Part shown: positions 7,892-17,903 of the stretch, in pieces
How positions within the stretch are numbered: position 1 is the stretch's first letter
Layout: each line of letters starts with the position of its first letter
Assembly (NCBI RefSeq): GCF_001019615.1
Contig: NZ_JNBQ01000022.1
Span: 1-59,211 of the forward strand
DNA: 59,211 nt
Source of the DNA: Cellulosimicrobium funkei
GTDB taxonomy: Bacteria; Actinomycetota; Actinomycetes; Actinomycetales; Cellulomonadaceae
Direction: 5' to 3'
The notes under the pieces: generated by a model
Seen by the model: the letters and a program-made list of their open reading frames with translations, nothing else
Databases searched by the model: none
Told to the model about the DNA's origin: nothing
Made by a program: the position numbers and the translations under genes

Positions 7892-10800
7892 GTGCGCACT
7901 TCATCGTCGAGACGCGTCCGCCGCGGCCTCGCCTCCTTCCTCGCCGCGGCCCTCGCCGCAGGCCTGACCGTCGCGGGAGCGGGGGCTCCCGCGCAGGCGG
8001 CCCCGACCGACGTGACGGGCGGCTCGGCCACCTGGAACTTCGTCGACTCCTGGACGTCGTACGTCACCGGCCCGATCGCGCAGGGCACGGTCACGCCGGC
8101 CCTCCAAGGGGGCCAGTCCTCCTACGGCCCGGCGTCCGGCACCTACGACGACGGGTCCGGCATCGGCTCCGTGCGGCTCGGGGGCTCCACCCGCTACCAG
8201 GGCCACCACGGCGCGCTCGACGTGACCGTCTCCGACCTGCGCCTCGACCTCACCGGCCCCACGACCGGCGTCCTCTACGCCGACTTCGCCGGCACCGTGA
8301 ACGCCGGTGCCGGCGACGACGCCAAGGTCGCGGACGTCGCCGTGTCGGCGACGCGCGACGGCGACCAGGTGACGTTCGTGGCGAACGGGACCGTCGCGGC
8401 GTCGCTCGGCGACGTCTCCTCCTACTTCTCGTCGTACGCGGGGAAGCCGATCGCGACGCTGACCGCGCGCGTCGAGTCCCCCGAGCCGGCGGCCCCGGCG
8501 CAGGCGACGACGACCACGCTCGCCGTGACGCCGGCGGGCACCTCCGTCGCGGGCACGACCGTGACGCTCGCCGCGACCGTCGCGCCTGCCGCCGCGGGCA
8601 CGGTCGAGTTCCGTGACGGCAGCGCCGTGCTGGGCACCACGCCGGTGGCCGACGGCGTCGCGCGCCTGGAGACGGCGAGCCTCGCCGCCGGTGCGCACGA
8701 GCTGAGCGCGACCTTCGAGCCGGCCGACCCGGCGGCCTTCGTCGCCTCCACGTCGGCCGGTGTCGCGCACTCCGTGACCGCCACCGCGCCCGAGCCCGAG
8801 CCGGAGCCGGAGCCCGCGGTGGACCCGAAGGTCACCGTCTCGCCGTCCACCCCGGTGGACCCGGCGGTGGAGAACACGTTCACGGTCTCGGGCACCGGGT
8901 TCGTCGGCGACGGCGCGCGGTTCGGCGCGTACGTGGTGGTCGGTGAGAAGTCGATCTGGGACGGCTCGGGCCCGCTCGTCGCGACCGGGTGGCTCCAGCT
9001 CGGCTGGGTCATGCCGCAGCAGGTGGTCGACGGCGCGTTCACGACGACGCTGACGGTCCCGGCGGGCTCGTTCGACCCGTCGAAGGAGTACGTGGTCGCG
9101 ACGTCGGCGGCGCACGGCCTCTCCGCGACCGACCGCAGCCTCGACACGTTCACCCCCGTCGCGGTGCAGCAGCCGGAGCCCCAGGAGCCTGTCAGCGCGC
9201 CCTTCCCGCAGATCGCCGAGCCGGGGACGACGCACGGCACCGTCTCGTGGAAGGTCTCCGACCGCGTCTTCTCCTACTACAACGACAAGCAGGTCACGGG
9301 CGGCGTCACCGCCGACGGCACGTTCGGCTTCCCGGTCACGGCGGTGGCGCAGTCCGGCGGCGTCACCGACCTGACGCTGTCCGGAGCGGTCCGCCTCACG
9401 TGGAAGAACACGTACGCGGGCAGCACGCCGTTCTACTGGCTCCAGCTCGAGGACCTCACCGCGCGCGTCGACCAGGCGGGGCACGGCGTGCTGTCGGCCG
9501 CGGTGTCGTGGGACAACCTCACGGACGCGGCCGACTCGTCCGCCGCGACGCGGCTCGACGTCGCGACGTTCACCGTCGACCCGGGGGCGCTCGGCACCGG
9601 CCGGGTCCTCGTGACGTCGTCGGCCCAGCAGTACACGGACGCCCTCCTCGCCTACCTCGAGCCGACGGGCCAGCGCGCGCACTTCGCCGCTAGCGGCCCG
9701 AACGACGCGAACGCCGAGGCCAAGAAGACGGCACCGGTCACCCTCGCGTTCGGCGAGGACGAGGTCACCGCGTGGGAGCCCGCCATCGACGTCTACGCCG
9801 CGGACGGCACCACGCCGCTCGGTGACACGCCCGTCCAGGTCGGCGACACGATCGTCGTCAAGGGCTCGGGCTTCGACCCGGCGGCGAACGTCGGGGGCTA
9901 CGGCATGCCGATCCCCGCGACGCTCCCGCAGGGCACGTACGTCGTGTTCGGGTCCTTCGCGGAGGAGTGGCGTCCGTCGGAGGACGCCAAGGGGTCGGCG
10001 CGCAAGGTCGGTTCGCAGTCGTGGGCACTCGCGGCGTCCGTCCTGGACCAGGTCCCGCCGCAGTACCAGGGGGCGATCCGCGCGGCCTGGACCGAGATCG
10101 CCGAGGACGGCACGTTCGAGGCGCGCCTCGTCGTGAAGAACCCCGCGGCGCTGGAGGGCGGGCGCTACGGCGTCTACACCTACCCCGCCGGCGGCGCCGT
10201 CAACGCGGACCAGGAGCTCTACGCCCCGGTCGTGTTCGACGTGCCCGCGTCGCTCTCGGTGACGCCCGCCACGACGACGGTCGAGGCAGGCGACACCGTG
10301 CGGATCGCCGTGGACGGCCTCGTCGAGGGCGACGTCGTCAAGGGCGTGACGTTCGGCGGAAAGGCTGCGACCTTCTCGCGTGACGGCGCCACGATCCTGC
10401 TCGCCGTCCCGGCCGACGCCGCCGCGGGGTCCGTCCCCGTCGTCGTGACGTCCGAGCTCGGCGTGACAGGCAGCACGACGCTCACCGTCACGGCCCCGGC
10501 TCCGGAGCCGGAGCCCGCGGTGGAGCCGAAGGTCACCGTCTCGCCGTCCACCCCGGTGGACCCGGCGGTGGAGAACACGTTCACGGTCTCGGGCACCGGG
10601 TTCGTCGGCGACGGTGCGCGGTTCGGCGCGTACGTGGTGGTCGGTGAGAAGTCGATCTGGGACGGCTCGGGCCCGCTCGTCGCGACGGGGTGGCTCCAGC
10701 TCGGCTGGGTCATGCCGCAGCAGGTGGTCGACGGCGCGTTCACCACGACGCTGACGGTCCCGGCGGGCTCGTTCGACCCGTCGAAGGAGTACGTGGTCGC

Positions 10801-12733
10801 GACGTCGGCGGCGCACGGCCTCTCGGCGACCGACCGCAGCCTCGACACGTTCACCCCGGTCGCGGTACGCCAGCCCGCGCCGGAGGCCCGGCCGACCACG
10901 ACAGCGCTCGCCTCTTCGGCGACCTCGGTCGTCGAGGGCACGGCCGTGACGTTCACGGCGACGGTCACCCCGCAGGCGGCCGGCGCGGTCCGCTTCACCG
11001 CCGGGGACACGACGCTCGGCACGGCGACGGTCGTCGACGGCGTCGCGTCGTACCGGGCGACCGGACTCGCGGCCGGGTCGCACGCCGTGACGGCGACGTT
11101 CGTCCCGTCGGACAGCACCGCGTTCGTCGGCTCGGCCTCGTCGCCCGTCACGGTGACGGTGACGGCGAAGCCGTCGGTCCCGACGACGGCGGGCTCCCTG
11201 ACGTGGGGCGTCAAGGAGTCGTTCCGCAGCTACATCGTCGGCCCGGTCGCGGGCGGCGGGGCGACGACGTCGTCCGGCGCTGCCGTGGTCGACGGACTCT
11301 TCCGGTTCGGCCAGGCCGACGGCGGAACGTGGACCGCGGCGAGCGGGCGGGGCAGCGTGAAGTACTCCGGCACGGTCCGCTTCACGGGTCACTCGGGCGC
11401 GCTGGACCTCGCGCTGACGAACCCGGTCGTCGACGTCACCGGACCCGGTGCGGGTCGCCTGCTCGTGGACGCCCGCTCGACGGGGCTCGACGGCTCGACG
11501 TTCGACCGCAAGGGCGTCGTCGTCGCCTCGCTCGCGCTCGGTGCGCCGACGACGAGCGCGGACGGGGCCGTCACGTACACGAAGGCTGCGGCGACGCTCA
11601 CGGCCGACGGCTCGCTCGCGTTCTCCGGCTTCTACCCGGCGGGCACCGCGCTCGACCCGGTGACGTTCACCGTCGGCGCGGTGTCGACCGCCCCCGGTGG
11701 CGGCGGCACCATCGGCACCCCGGGCACCGGGACGCCGGGGACGCCGACCGACCCGGCGAAGGCGACGCTCTCGGTGGCGCAGGCCCGTCCGGGGGACGAG
11801 GTCACGATCAGCGGCGTCGGGTTCGGCGCGCACGAGGCGGGGATCCGTACGGAGATCCGCTCGACGCCGCGCACGCTCGCGACGGGTGTCACGGCGAACG
11901 CGGGCGGCGCCGCGAGCTCGACGGTGACGATCCCGAAGGACGTCGCCCCGGGCGAGCACACGCTGCTGCTGATCGGTGCGGGCCACACGGCGTCCGCGCC
12001 CCTCACGATCGTCGGTGCCGGCACGACCGGCACCGGCACGGGCTCGGGCAGCGCGGCGGAGCAGTGCTTCGCGCAGGGCGTCAACGGTGCGACGCTCTCG
12101 TGGGGCGTGAGCGACCGGTTCCGCGCGTACGTGACGGGTCCGATCGCGAAGGGCTCGGTCTCGACGAGCGGCGTGCAGGACTCCGGCTCGGCGTTCGCGT
12201 GGAGCGGCGGCAAGGGCTCGTTCAACACGGACCTCGGCAAGGGGCGCGCGAGCTTCGGCGGCTCGGTGTCGTTCTCGGGCCACGAGGGCATCCTCGACCT
12301 GCGGATCAGCAACCCGCGCGTCGTCGTGGACGGGTCGTCGGGCACGCTCGTGGTCGACGTCCAGAGCAGCGACATGGAGGGCAACAAGTCCTCGTCGAGC
12401 GGCGTCGCGTTCGCGAGCCTGGACCTGTCGGGCAAGAAGTCGACGTCGGGTTCCACGATCACGTGGAGCGGCGCTCCCGCGACCCTCACGGCCGCCGGGG
12501 CGAAGGCGTTCGCCGGGTTCTACGAGGCCGGCACGGCCCTCTCGCCCGTGACGTTCACCTTCCCGGTCGGCGGCGACGTCGAGTGCGACGCGTACTCCGG
12601 TGCGCTCGCCTCGACCGGGACGGACGCGGGCAGCCTCGCGCTCCTCGCCGGGACCCTGCTCCTCACGGGCGGGGCGATCCTCACCGTGCGGCGCCGTCGC
12701 GCCGGTCGCGCGCAGGCGGTCACGCTCGCCTGA
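7892..12733 (+). CDS. Large wall-anchored HtaA-domain (heme-binding type) surface protein with LASTG sorting signal
   Basis: 1613-aa exported protein. Order: signal peptide (about 1-38), HtaA domain 1 (43-190), Ig-like domain (200-300), module A copy 1 (304-425), a diverged HtaA-like domain 2 (448-620), a further A-like stretch (620-870), module A copy 2 (871-992), Ig-like domain (1000-1091), HtaA 3 (1099-1266), an IPT-like domain (1290-1375), HtaA 4 (1397-1560), then the sorting signal LASTG (1572-1576), a membrane helix and RRRRAGR. HtaA domains bind heme in Corynebacterium, and LAxTG is the class E sortase signal of high-GC actinobacteria. Domains 1, 3 and 4 keep the GH-x-G-x-LD motif (GHHGALD, GHSGALD, GHEGILD); domain 2 does not. 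GTG 7892 follows GGGAGA. Iron boxes upstream support a heme/iron acquisition role. No transporter genes adjoin it. Confidence 0.9.
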   Translation: MRTSSSRRVRRGLASFLAAALAAGLTVAGAGAPAQAAPTDVTGGSATWNFVDSWTSYVTGPIAQGTVTPALQGGQSSYGPASGTYDDGSGIGSVRLGGSTRYQGHHGALDVTVSDLRLDLTGPTTGVLYADFAGTVNAGAGDDAKVADVAVSATRDGDQVTFVANGTVAASLGDVSSYFSSYAGKPIATLTARVESPEPAAPAQATTTTLAVTPAGTSVAGTTVTLAATVAPAAAGTVEFRDGSAVLGTTPVADGVARLETASLAAGAHELSATFEPADPAAFVASTSAGVAHSVTATAPEPEPEPEPAVDPKVTVSPSTPVDPAVENTFTVSGTGFVGDGARFGAYVVVGEKSIWDGSGPLVATGWLQLGWVMPQQVVDGAFTTTLTVPAGSFDPSKEYVVATSAAHGLSATDRSLDTFTPVAVQQPEPQEPVSAPFPQIAEPGTTHGTVSWKVSDRVFSYYNDKQVTGGVTADGTFGFPVTAVAQSGGVTDLTLSGAVRLTWKNTYAGSTPFYWLQLEDLTARVDQAGHGVLSAAVSWDNLTDAADSSAATRLDVATFTVDPGALGTGRVLVTSSAQQYTDALLAYLEPTGQRAHFAASGPNDANAEAKKTAPVTLAFGEDEVTAWEPAIDVYAADGTTPLGDTPVQVGDTIVVKGSGFDPAANVGGYGMPIPATLPQGTYVVFGSFAEEWRPSEDAKGSARKVGSQSWALAASVLDQVPPQYQGAIRAAWTEIAEDGTFEARLVVKNPAALEGGRYGVYTYPAGGAVNADQELYAPVVFDVPASLSVTPATTTVEAGDTVRIAVDGLVEGDVVKGVTFGGKAATFSRDGATILLAVPADAAAGSVPVVVTSELGVTGSTTLTVTAPAPEPEPAVEPKVTVSPSTPVDPAVENTFTVSGTGFVGDGARFGAYVVVGEKSIWDGSGPLVATGWLQLGWVMPQQVVDGAFTTTLTVPAGSFDPSKEYVVATSAAHGLSATDRSLDTFTPVAVRQPAPEARPTTTALASSATSVVEGTAVTFTATVTPQAAGAVRFTAGDTTLGTATVVDGVASYRATGLAAGSHAVTATFVPSDSTAFVGSASSPVTVTVTAKPSVPTTAGSLTWGVKESFRSYIVGPVAGGGATTSSGAAVVDGLFRFGQADGGTWTAASGRGSVKYSGTVRFTGHSGALDLALTNPVVDVTGPGAGRLLVDARSTGLDGSTFDRKGVVVASLALGAPTTSADGAVTYTKAAATLTADGSLAFSGFYPAGTALDPVTFTVGAVSTAPGGGGTIGTPGTGTPGTPTDPAKATLSVAQARPGDEVTISGVGFGAHEAGIRTEIRSTPRTLATGVTANAGGAASSTVTIPKDVAPGEHTLLLIGAGHTASAPLTIVGAGTTGTGTGSGSAAEQCFAQGVNGATLSWGVSDRFRAYVTGPIAKGSVSTSGVQDSGSAFAWSGGKGSFNTDLGKGRASFGGSVSFSGHEGILDLRISNPRVVVDGSSGTLVVDVQSSDMEGNKSSSSGVAFASLDLSGKKSTSGSTITWSGAPATLTAAGAKAFAGFYEAGTALSPVTFTFPVGGDVECDAYSGALASTGTDAGSLALLAGTLLLTGGAILTVRRRRAGRAQAVTLA
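8801..9165 (+). repeat. Intragenic 365-bp direct repeat, copy 1
   Basis: Nearly identical to 10502-10866 (offset 1701 bp). By eye there are about seven single-base differences, almost all silent, across 365 bp. It encodes residues 304-425 of the HtaA-domain protein, a secreted module running from PAVDPKVTVSPSTPVDP to DRSLDTFTPVAV. Confidence 0.9.
10502..10866 (+). repeat. Intragenic 365-bp direct repeat, copy 2
   Basis: Second copy of the module at 8801-9165, encoding residues 871-992. The copies differ by an Asp/Glu exchange (VDPK versus VEPK) and a few third-position changes, so they were duplicated or homogenised recently compared with the other repeated domains of the gene. Confidence 0.9.
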
Positions 12734-12748
12734 GCCACCGCCCACGCA

Positions 12749-12790
12749 CGACGGCGCCCGGTCACCTCACGAGGTGACCGGGCGCCGTCG
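12749..12790. terminator. Bidirectional terminator between the HtaA-domain gene and the HAD gene
   Basis: Perfect 20-bp inverted repeat, CGACGGCGCCCGGTCACCTC (12749-12768) and its complement (12771-12790), separated by 2 bases. It lies between convergent genes. Confidence 0.85.
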
Positions 12791-12810
12791 CATGTGGTGC
12801 CGGTGGAGCG

Positions 12811-13584
12811 TCAGACCAGGTCGACGAGGTCCGCGACGGAGTCGACGACCTTGCTCGGCCGGAACGGGAACCGGTCGACGTCGGACATCTTCGTCGACCC
12901 CGTCATGACGAGGTACGTGTACAGCCCGGCCTCGATGCCCGCGACGACGTCGGTGTCCATGCGGTCGCCGATCATCGCCGTCTTCTCCGAGTGCGCGTCG
13001 ATCCGGTTGAGCGCCGAGCGGAACATCATGGGGTTGGGCTTGCCGACGAAGTACGGCTTGCGGCCCGTCGCGGCCGTGATCATCGCCGCCACGGCACCCG
13101 TCGCGGGCAGCGGGCCCTCCTGGGACGGCCCGGTCGTGTCCGGGTTGGTGCAGATGAACCGCGAGCCGCCGAGGATGAGCCGGATCGCCTTGGTGATCGC
13201 CTCGAACGAGTACGTGCGCGTCTCGCCCAGCACCACGTAGTCCGGGTCCGACTCGGTGAGCGTGTAGCCCGCCTCGTAGAGCGCCGTCGTCAGCCCCGCC
13301 TCGCCGACCGCGTACGCGCTGCCGCTCGGGATCTGGTCGCTGAGGAACTGGGCGGTCGCGAGCGCCGACGTCCAGATCGACTCCTCGGGGACGTCGATGC
13401 CCGACGTCGCGAGGCGCGCGCGCAGGTCGCGCGCCGTGAAGATCGAGTTGTTCGTGAGGATGAGGAACGGGCGGCCCTTGTCGCGCAGCGCCCGCACGAA
13501 CTCCGGAGCACCGGGGATCGCGTGCCCCTCGTGGACGAGCACGCCGTCCATGTCCGTCAGCCAGCTCGTGATCTCTCGCGTCAT
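12811..13584 (-). CDS. HAD-superfamily subclass IIA phosphatase (NagD-like)
   Basis: 257-aa predicted sugar- or nucleotide-phosphate phosphatase. The nucleophile motif is DMDGV (Asp11, Asp13), motif II ILTNN, a IIA-type cap in the middle third, and motifs III/IV KPNPMM and MIGDRMDTDV. It starts one base after the dedA stop (TGA 13588-13586), so it is probably the second gene of a dedA-HAD operon. The substrate cannot be predicted from sequence. Confidence 0.9.
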   Translation of the reverse strand: MTREITSWLTDMDGVLVHEGHAIPGAPEFVRALRDKGRPFLILTNNSIFTARDLRARLATSGIDVPEESIWTSALATAQFLSDQIPSGSAYAVGEAGLTTALYEAGYTLTESDPDYVVLGETRTYSFEAITKAIRLILGGSRFICTNPDTTGPSQEGPLPATGAVAAMITAATGRKPYFVGKPNPMMFRSALNRIDAHSEKTAMIGDRMDTDVVAGIEAGLYTYLVMTGSTKMSDVDRFPFRPSKVVDSVADLVDLV

Positions 13585-13585
13585 C

Positions 13586-14398
13586 TCAGGCGTCCTTCCC
13601 GTCCTTCTCGTGCCCGACGGCGGTCGTGCCCTCGGTGACGGCGTGCTCGCCGCCGGTCCCTGCCGCGTCGGCGGCGATCTGCGCCTCGAGCGCCGCGGCG
13701 CGCTTCTCAGCGCGGCGCCCGCGCCAGACCTCCACGATCATCGGGACCACCGAGAGGAAGACGATGAGCAGGACGAGCGCCTCGATGTTGTCCTTGACGA
13801 ACGTGATGTTCCCCAGCAGGTAGCCGAGCCACGTGAGGCCCACGGCCCACAGCAGCGCGCCGAGCGCGTTGAACCCCACGAAGTGCCGGTAGTGCATCTT
13901 GCCGACGCCCGCGGCGACCGGCGCGTACGTGCGCACGATGGGCACGAAGCGCGCGATGACGATCGTCCGGCCGCCGTACTTCTCGAAGTAGGCGTTGGTC
14001 TGGTCGATGTACTTGCGCTTGAAGAACCGCGAGTCCGGCCTGTCGAACACCTTGGGCCCGACGGTGCGCCCGATGAGGTAGGCCGTCTGGTCGCCGAGGA
14101 ACGCCGCCGCGAAGAGCAGGGCCAGCAGCACGGGCAGGCTGATCTGGAGCGAGTCCTGCGCGACGAGCGCACCCGCGGTGAACAGCAGCGAGTCGCCCGG
14201 CAGGATCGGGAAGAGCAGGCCGGTCTCGACGAAGATCACGACGACGATGCCCACGAGCGCGGCGTCGCCGAAGCGCTCGATGAGCGACATCGGGTCCATC
14301 CAGTCCGGGCCCAGGGCGGCGACGGGCCCCGCGGCACCGAGGCTCGCGGCGTGCGCGGCCCCGGGCAGGGCGGAGGCGAGCTCGGCGAGGGTGTTCAC
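13586..14398 (-). CDS. DedA-family (SNARE-associated) membrane protein
   Basis: 270-aa polytopic inner-membrane protein. It has the DedA core with FVETGLLFPILPGDSLLFTAG, FLGDQTAYLIGRTVGPKVF, an amphipathic stretch FEKYGGRTIVIARFVPIVRTYAPVAAGVGKM containing the conserved R-x3-P-x-R motif, and several hydrophobic helices; the tail is charged and Glu/Ala-rich. DedA proteins include lipid-carrier flippases needed for envelope homeostasis. The start is GTG 14396-14398, 8 bases after a -10 box TACGCT (14407-14412, minus), again probably leaderless. Confidence 0.9.
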   Translation of the reverse strand: MNTLAELASALPGAAHAASLGAAGPVAALGPDWMDPMSLIERFGDAALVGIVVVIFVETGLLFPILPGDSLLFTAGALVAQDSLQISLPVLLALLFAAAFLGDQTAYLIGRTVGPKVFDRPDSRFFKRKYIDQTNAYFEKYGGRTIVIARFVPIVRTYAPVAAGVGKMHYRHFVGFNALGALLWAVGLTWLGYLLGNITFVKDNIEALVLLIVFLSVVPMIVEVWRGRRAEKRAAALEAQIAADAAGTGGEHAVTEGTTAVGHEKDGKDA

Positions 14399-14510
14399 GG
14401 GTCACCAGCGTAGTGGGGGCGGCGGTGCCGACCCCGACGCAGGGTGTGCACCGGCCGTGAAGGTCCCACGGGGCCGGAGCGGTGGAGCGGGTACCGGCAG
14501 AATGTCCGTC

Positions 14511-15353
14511 ATGGCGAGCATCGCGGTGGTGGGCGGGACCGGTGCGGCGGGTCGCGCCGTCGTGCGGGAAGCAGCCACGCGCGGCCACGACGTACGCGTG
14601 CTGTCGCGGCACGCGCCCGACGACGGCGCGCGGGTCCCCGGGACGGCGCACCACCGTGTCGACCTCCTCGCACCCGACGACGGCACGGTCGCAGCCGCGC
14701 TCGACGCGGCGCTCGCCGATGTCGACGCCGTGGTCGACGCGAGCAACGGGATGTCGCCGGGGGCGATGAAGGTCTTCACGGTCGGTGCGCAGCGGCTCGC
14801 GGAGGCAGCACGCCGCGCCGGGGTCGGACGCGTCGTCGTGCTGTCCATCGTGAACGTCGACCAGGGCGACTACGGGTACTACCGCGCGAAGGCCGAGCAG
14901 GAGCGGGTCCTCTCGTCCGGGGGCGTCCCGACGACGGTCGTGCGCGCGACGCAGTTCCACGAGTTCCTCGAGCTGTTCCTCGGGCGCGACGGGCGGCTCG
15001 GACGGTGGGCACGGCTCGGCCTGCTGCCCGTGCCGCGCGGGGTGCGGTTCCAGCCGATCGCGCTCGCCGACGTCGCCCGGGCGCTCGTCGACGCCGTGGA
15101 GGGGAGGCCGCCCGGGGGCGGCGTGCCAGGACCTGGCCCCGACGCGACGACCGTGACGATCGGCGGCCCGGAGGTCCTCGACGCGCACGACATGGCGCGC
15201 GCGTGGCGCACCGCGCACGGCTCGCGCCGCCCCGTCGTCGGGGTGCCGCTGCCCGGCCCGCTGGGCGAGTTCTTCCGTGCGGGCCACAACCTCGTGCCCG
15301 AGCACCGCTACGGGACGCTCACCTACCGCGAGTGGCTCCGGGAGCGCGCGTGA
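14511..15353 (+). CDS. NAD(P)-binding protein of the atypical SDR/NmrA type
   Basis: 280-aa Rossmann protein with GGTGAAG (8-14), VVVLSIVNVD, a YYRAKAEQE helix in place of the classical YxxxK, and VVRATQFHEF. These features match NAD(P)H-binding proteins related to the complex-I NDUFA9/NmrA group; function unknown. Two ATGs are possible: 14502 and 14511. The latter is 7 bases after a -10 box CAGAAT (14498-14503) and gives the typical MASIAVVGG start, so it is chosen. Its stop overlaps the next gene by 4 bp (GTGA), indicating co-translation with the RNA methylase. Confidence 0.85.
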   Translation: MASIAVVGGTGAAGRAVVREAATRGHDVRVLSRHAPDDGARVPGTAHHRVDLLAPDDGTVAAALDAALADVDAVVDASNGMSPGAMKVFTVGAQRLAEAARRAGVGRVVVLSIVNVDQGDYGYYRAKAEQERVLSSGGVPTTVVRATQFHEFLELFLGRDGRLGRWARLGLLPVPRGVRFQPIALADVARALVDAVEGRPPGGGVPGPGPDATTVTIGGPEVLDAHDMARAWRTAHGSRRPVVGVPLPGPLGEFFRAGHNLVPEHRYGTLTYREWLRERA

Positions 15354-16114
15354 CGCCGTCCGACGGGGTGCGCGCGGAGCCGCCCGGAACGCGACCCGCC
15401 GCCGGGTCCGACGGCGAGCGCACCGACGAGCGCACCGACGAGCGCGAGGTGGGGGTCGGGCCGTGGCCCGGCGGACCGGACGCGTGGCCGCGCGTCCCGG
15501 ACCCCGACGGCCCGCCCGGGGCGTCGCGCCTCGACCCCCGCTACGACCCCGAGCTGCTCGCGCACGGCGACCGGCGCAACGTCGTCGACGCCTACCGCTA
15601 CTGGACCGTCGAGGCGGTCGTCGCCGACCTCGACGCGCGCCGCGACCCGGGGCGGTCGCTCCACGTCGCGATCGAGAACTGGGCGCACGACCTCAACATC
15701 GGGTCCGTGGTGCGCACGGCGAACGCGTTCAACGCAGCGGGCGTGCACGTCGTCGGGCGGCGCCGGTGGAACCGCCGCGGCGCGATGGTCACCGACCGCT
15801 ACCTGCACGTGCACCACCACGCGTCCGTCGACGACCTCGCCGCCTGGGCCGCGGGGGAGGGGCTGCCCCTCCTGGGCGTCGACAACCTCCCGGGGTCCGT
15901 CCCGATCGAGGGGTACGCGCTGCCCGCGTCGTGCGTGCTGCTGCTCGGCCAGGAGTCGACCGGGCTGACGCCCGAGGCGGTCGCCGCGTGCCGCGACGTC
16001 CTGCACATCACCCAGCACGGCTCGACCCGCTCGATCAACGCCGGCGCGGCGGGCGCGATCGCCCTGCACGCGTGGGCGGCCCAGCACCTGCGGCCGGACG
16101 GCGCGCCCACGTAG
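15350..16114 (+). CDS. SpoU/TrmH-family RNA methyltransferase
   Basis: 254-aa SAM-dependent 2'-O-ribose methyltransferase with an alpha/beta-knot fold. The three family motifs are clear: NIGSVVRTANAF (motif 1), LLLGQESTGLT (motif 2) and HITQHGSTRSINAGAAGAIALH (motif 3). An N-terminal extension of about 60 residues, rich in Asp/Glu/Arg/Pro, is unlikely to be structured. It starts at GTG 15350 inside the stop of the preceding gene. The target, tRNA or rRNA, cannot be told from sequence. Confidence 0.9.
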   Translation: MTPSDGVRAEPPGTRPAAGSDGERTDERTDEREVGVGPWPGGPDAWPRVPDPDGPPGASRLDPRYDPELLAHGDRRNVVDAYRYWTVEAVVADLDARRDPGRSLHVAIENWAHDLNIGSVVRTANAFNAAGVHVVGRRRWNRRGAMVTDRYLHVHHHASVDDLAAWAAGEGLPLLGVDNLPGSVPIEGYALPASCVLLLGQESTGLTPEAVAACRDVLHITQHGSTRSINAGAAGAIALHAWAAQHLRPDGAPT

Positions 16115-16118
16115 AACC

Positions 16119-16137
16119 GTGGTCACCGGGCGACCAC
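16119..16137. terminator. Short hairpin after the RNA methylase gene
   Basis: GTGGTC (16119-16124) and GACCAC (16132-16137) form a 6-bp stem with a 7-base loop, 5 bases past the stop. A weak candidate terminator. Confidence 0.4.
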
Positions 16138-16224
16138 AGGTCGAACGGCCCTGACGCCCGCGCTGTCATCCATGCCAGACTTTGACCCGACAGTCCACCC
16201 CGCACGACTCCACAGGAGCTTCGC

Positions 16225-17247
<1,023 letters not shown>

Positions 17248-17286
17248 CGCCCGCAGGGGTCGGCGGAGAGCCGGCTCCGGGTGCAC

Positions 17287-17322
17287 CGAAGGCCCCCGGT
17301 CCGTACGGACCGGGGGCCTTCG
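17287..17322 (+). terminator. Terminator after fbaA
   Basis: A perfect 36-bp palindrome: left arm CGAAGGCCCCCGGTCCGT (17287-17304) followed directly by its complement, then TCGTGGTT. Confidence 0.85.
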
Positions 17323-17417
17323 TCGTGGTTCGTGACGCCGGGCCGTGACGTGAGGTCGTGCCGGTTGGTCGTGACCGGTGCCGGCGGGGTCGTGACCGTG
17401 CGGCGCGCGCGGCGACC

Positions 17418-17849
17418 TCAGTCCGTGGCGTCGGAGCCGTCGCCCGTGCCCGAGGGCTCGTCGAGGTCGAAGCCGGGGTCCACGTCGACGATGTCGAGCA
17501 GCTCGCCGATGCGGGTCACCTCGAGGAGGAACCGGACCGTCGGCGGGGCACGCAGGACGCGGACCCGGTGCGGGCCGCGCGAGGCGAGACGTGCGAGGAA
17601 CGCCACACCGGACGAGTCCATGAAGGTCACGTGGTGCGCGTCGATCTCGACCGGGAGCCCGGAGTCCTCCGCCGCGGCGGTCGCCTCCTGGAGGTCGGCG
17701 CCGAGGTCGGCGTCGATCTCTCCCGACAGCACGATGCGGGCGCGCGTCGTCCCCACGATGACGTGCACGCTCGCGGGGTCGCCCGCCCCAGCGGGGTCGC
17801 CGGCGACGCCGACCGGACGGTCGGCGGCCGAGGGTGTACCTTCGCGCAC
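17418..17849 (-). CDS. STAS-domain anti-sigma factor antagonist
   Basis: 143-aa protein with a STAS domain (about 30-125). The regulatory serine is in VTFMDSSGVAFLARL, the site phosphorylated in SpoIIAA/RsbV-type antagonists, and a Glu/Asp-rich C-terminal tail follows. When unphosphorylated, such proteins bind an anti-sigma kinase and free its sigma factor. The start is GTG 17847-17849 with AGGAGC 5-10 bases upstream. It is divergent from the PP2C/HATPase gene with 138 bases between, which points to a shared pathway. Confidence 0.9.
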   Translation of the reverse strand: MREGTPSAADRPVGVAGDPAGAGDPASVHVIVGTTRARIVLSGEIDADLGADLQEATAAAEDSGLPVEIDAHHVTFMDSSGVAFLARLASRGPHRVRVLRAPPTVRFLLEVTRIGELLDIVDVDPGFDLDEPSGTGDGSDATD

Positions 17850-17903
17850 CGGCGCTCCTCTCTGCGTGGTCCCGACCCGTTCCGGTCTCGGGAAGCACCA
17901 ATC

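Noticed and set aside
7901-12745. 1614-codon frame on the minus strand opposite the HtaA-domain gene
   Set aside because: Arg-rich low-complexity translation without motifs; a third-position GC artefact antisense to a clearly real gene.
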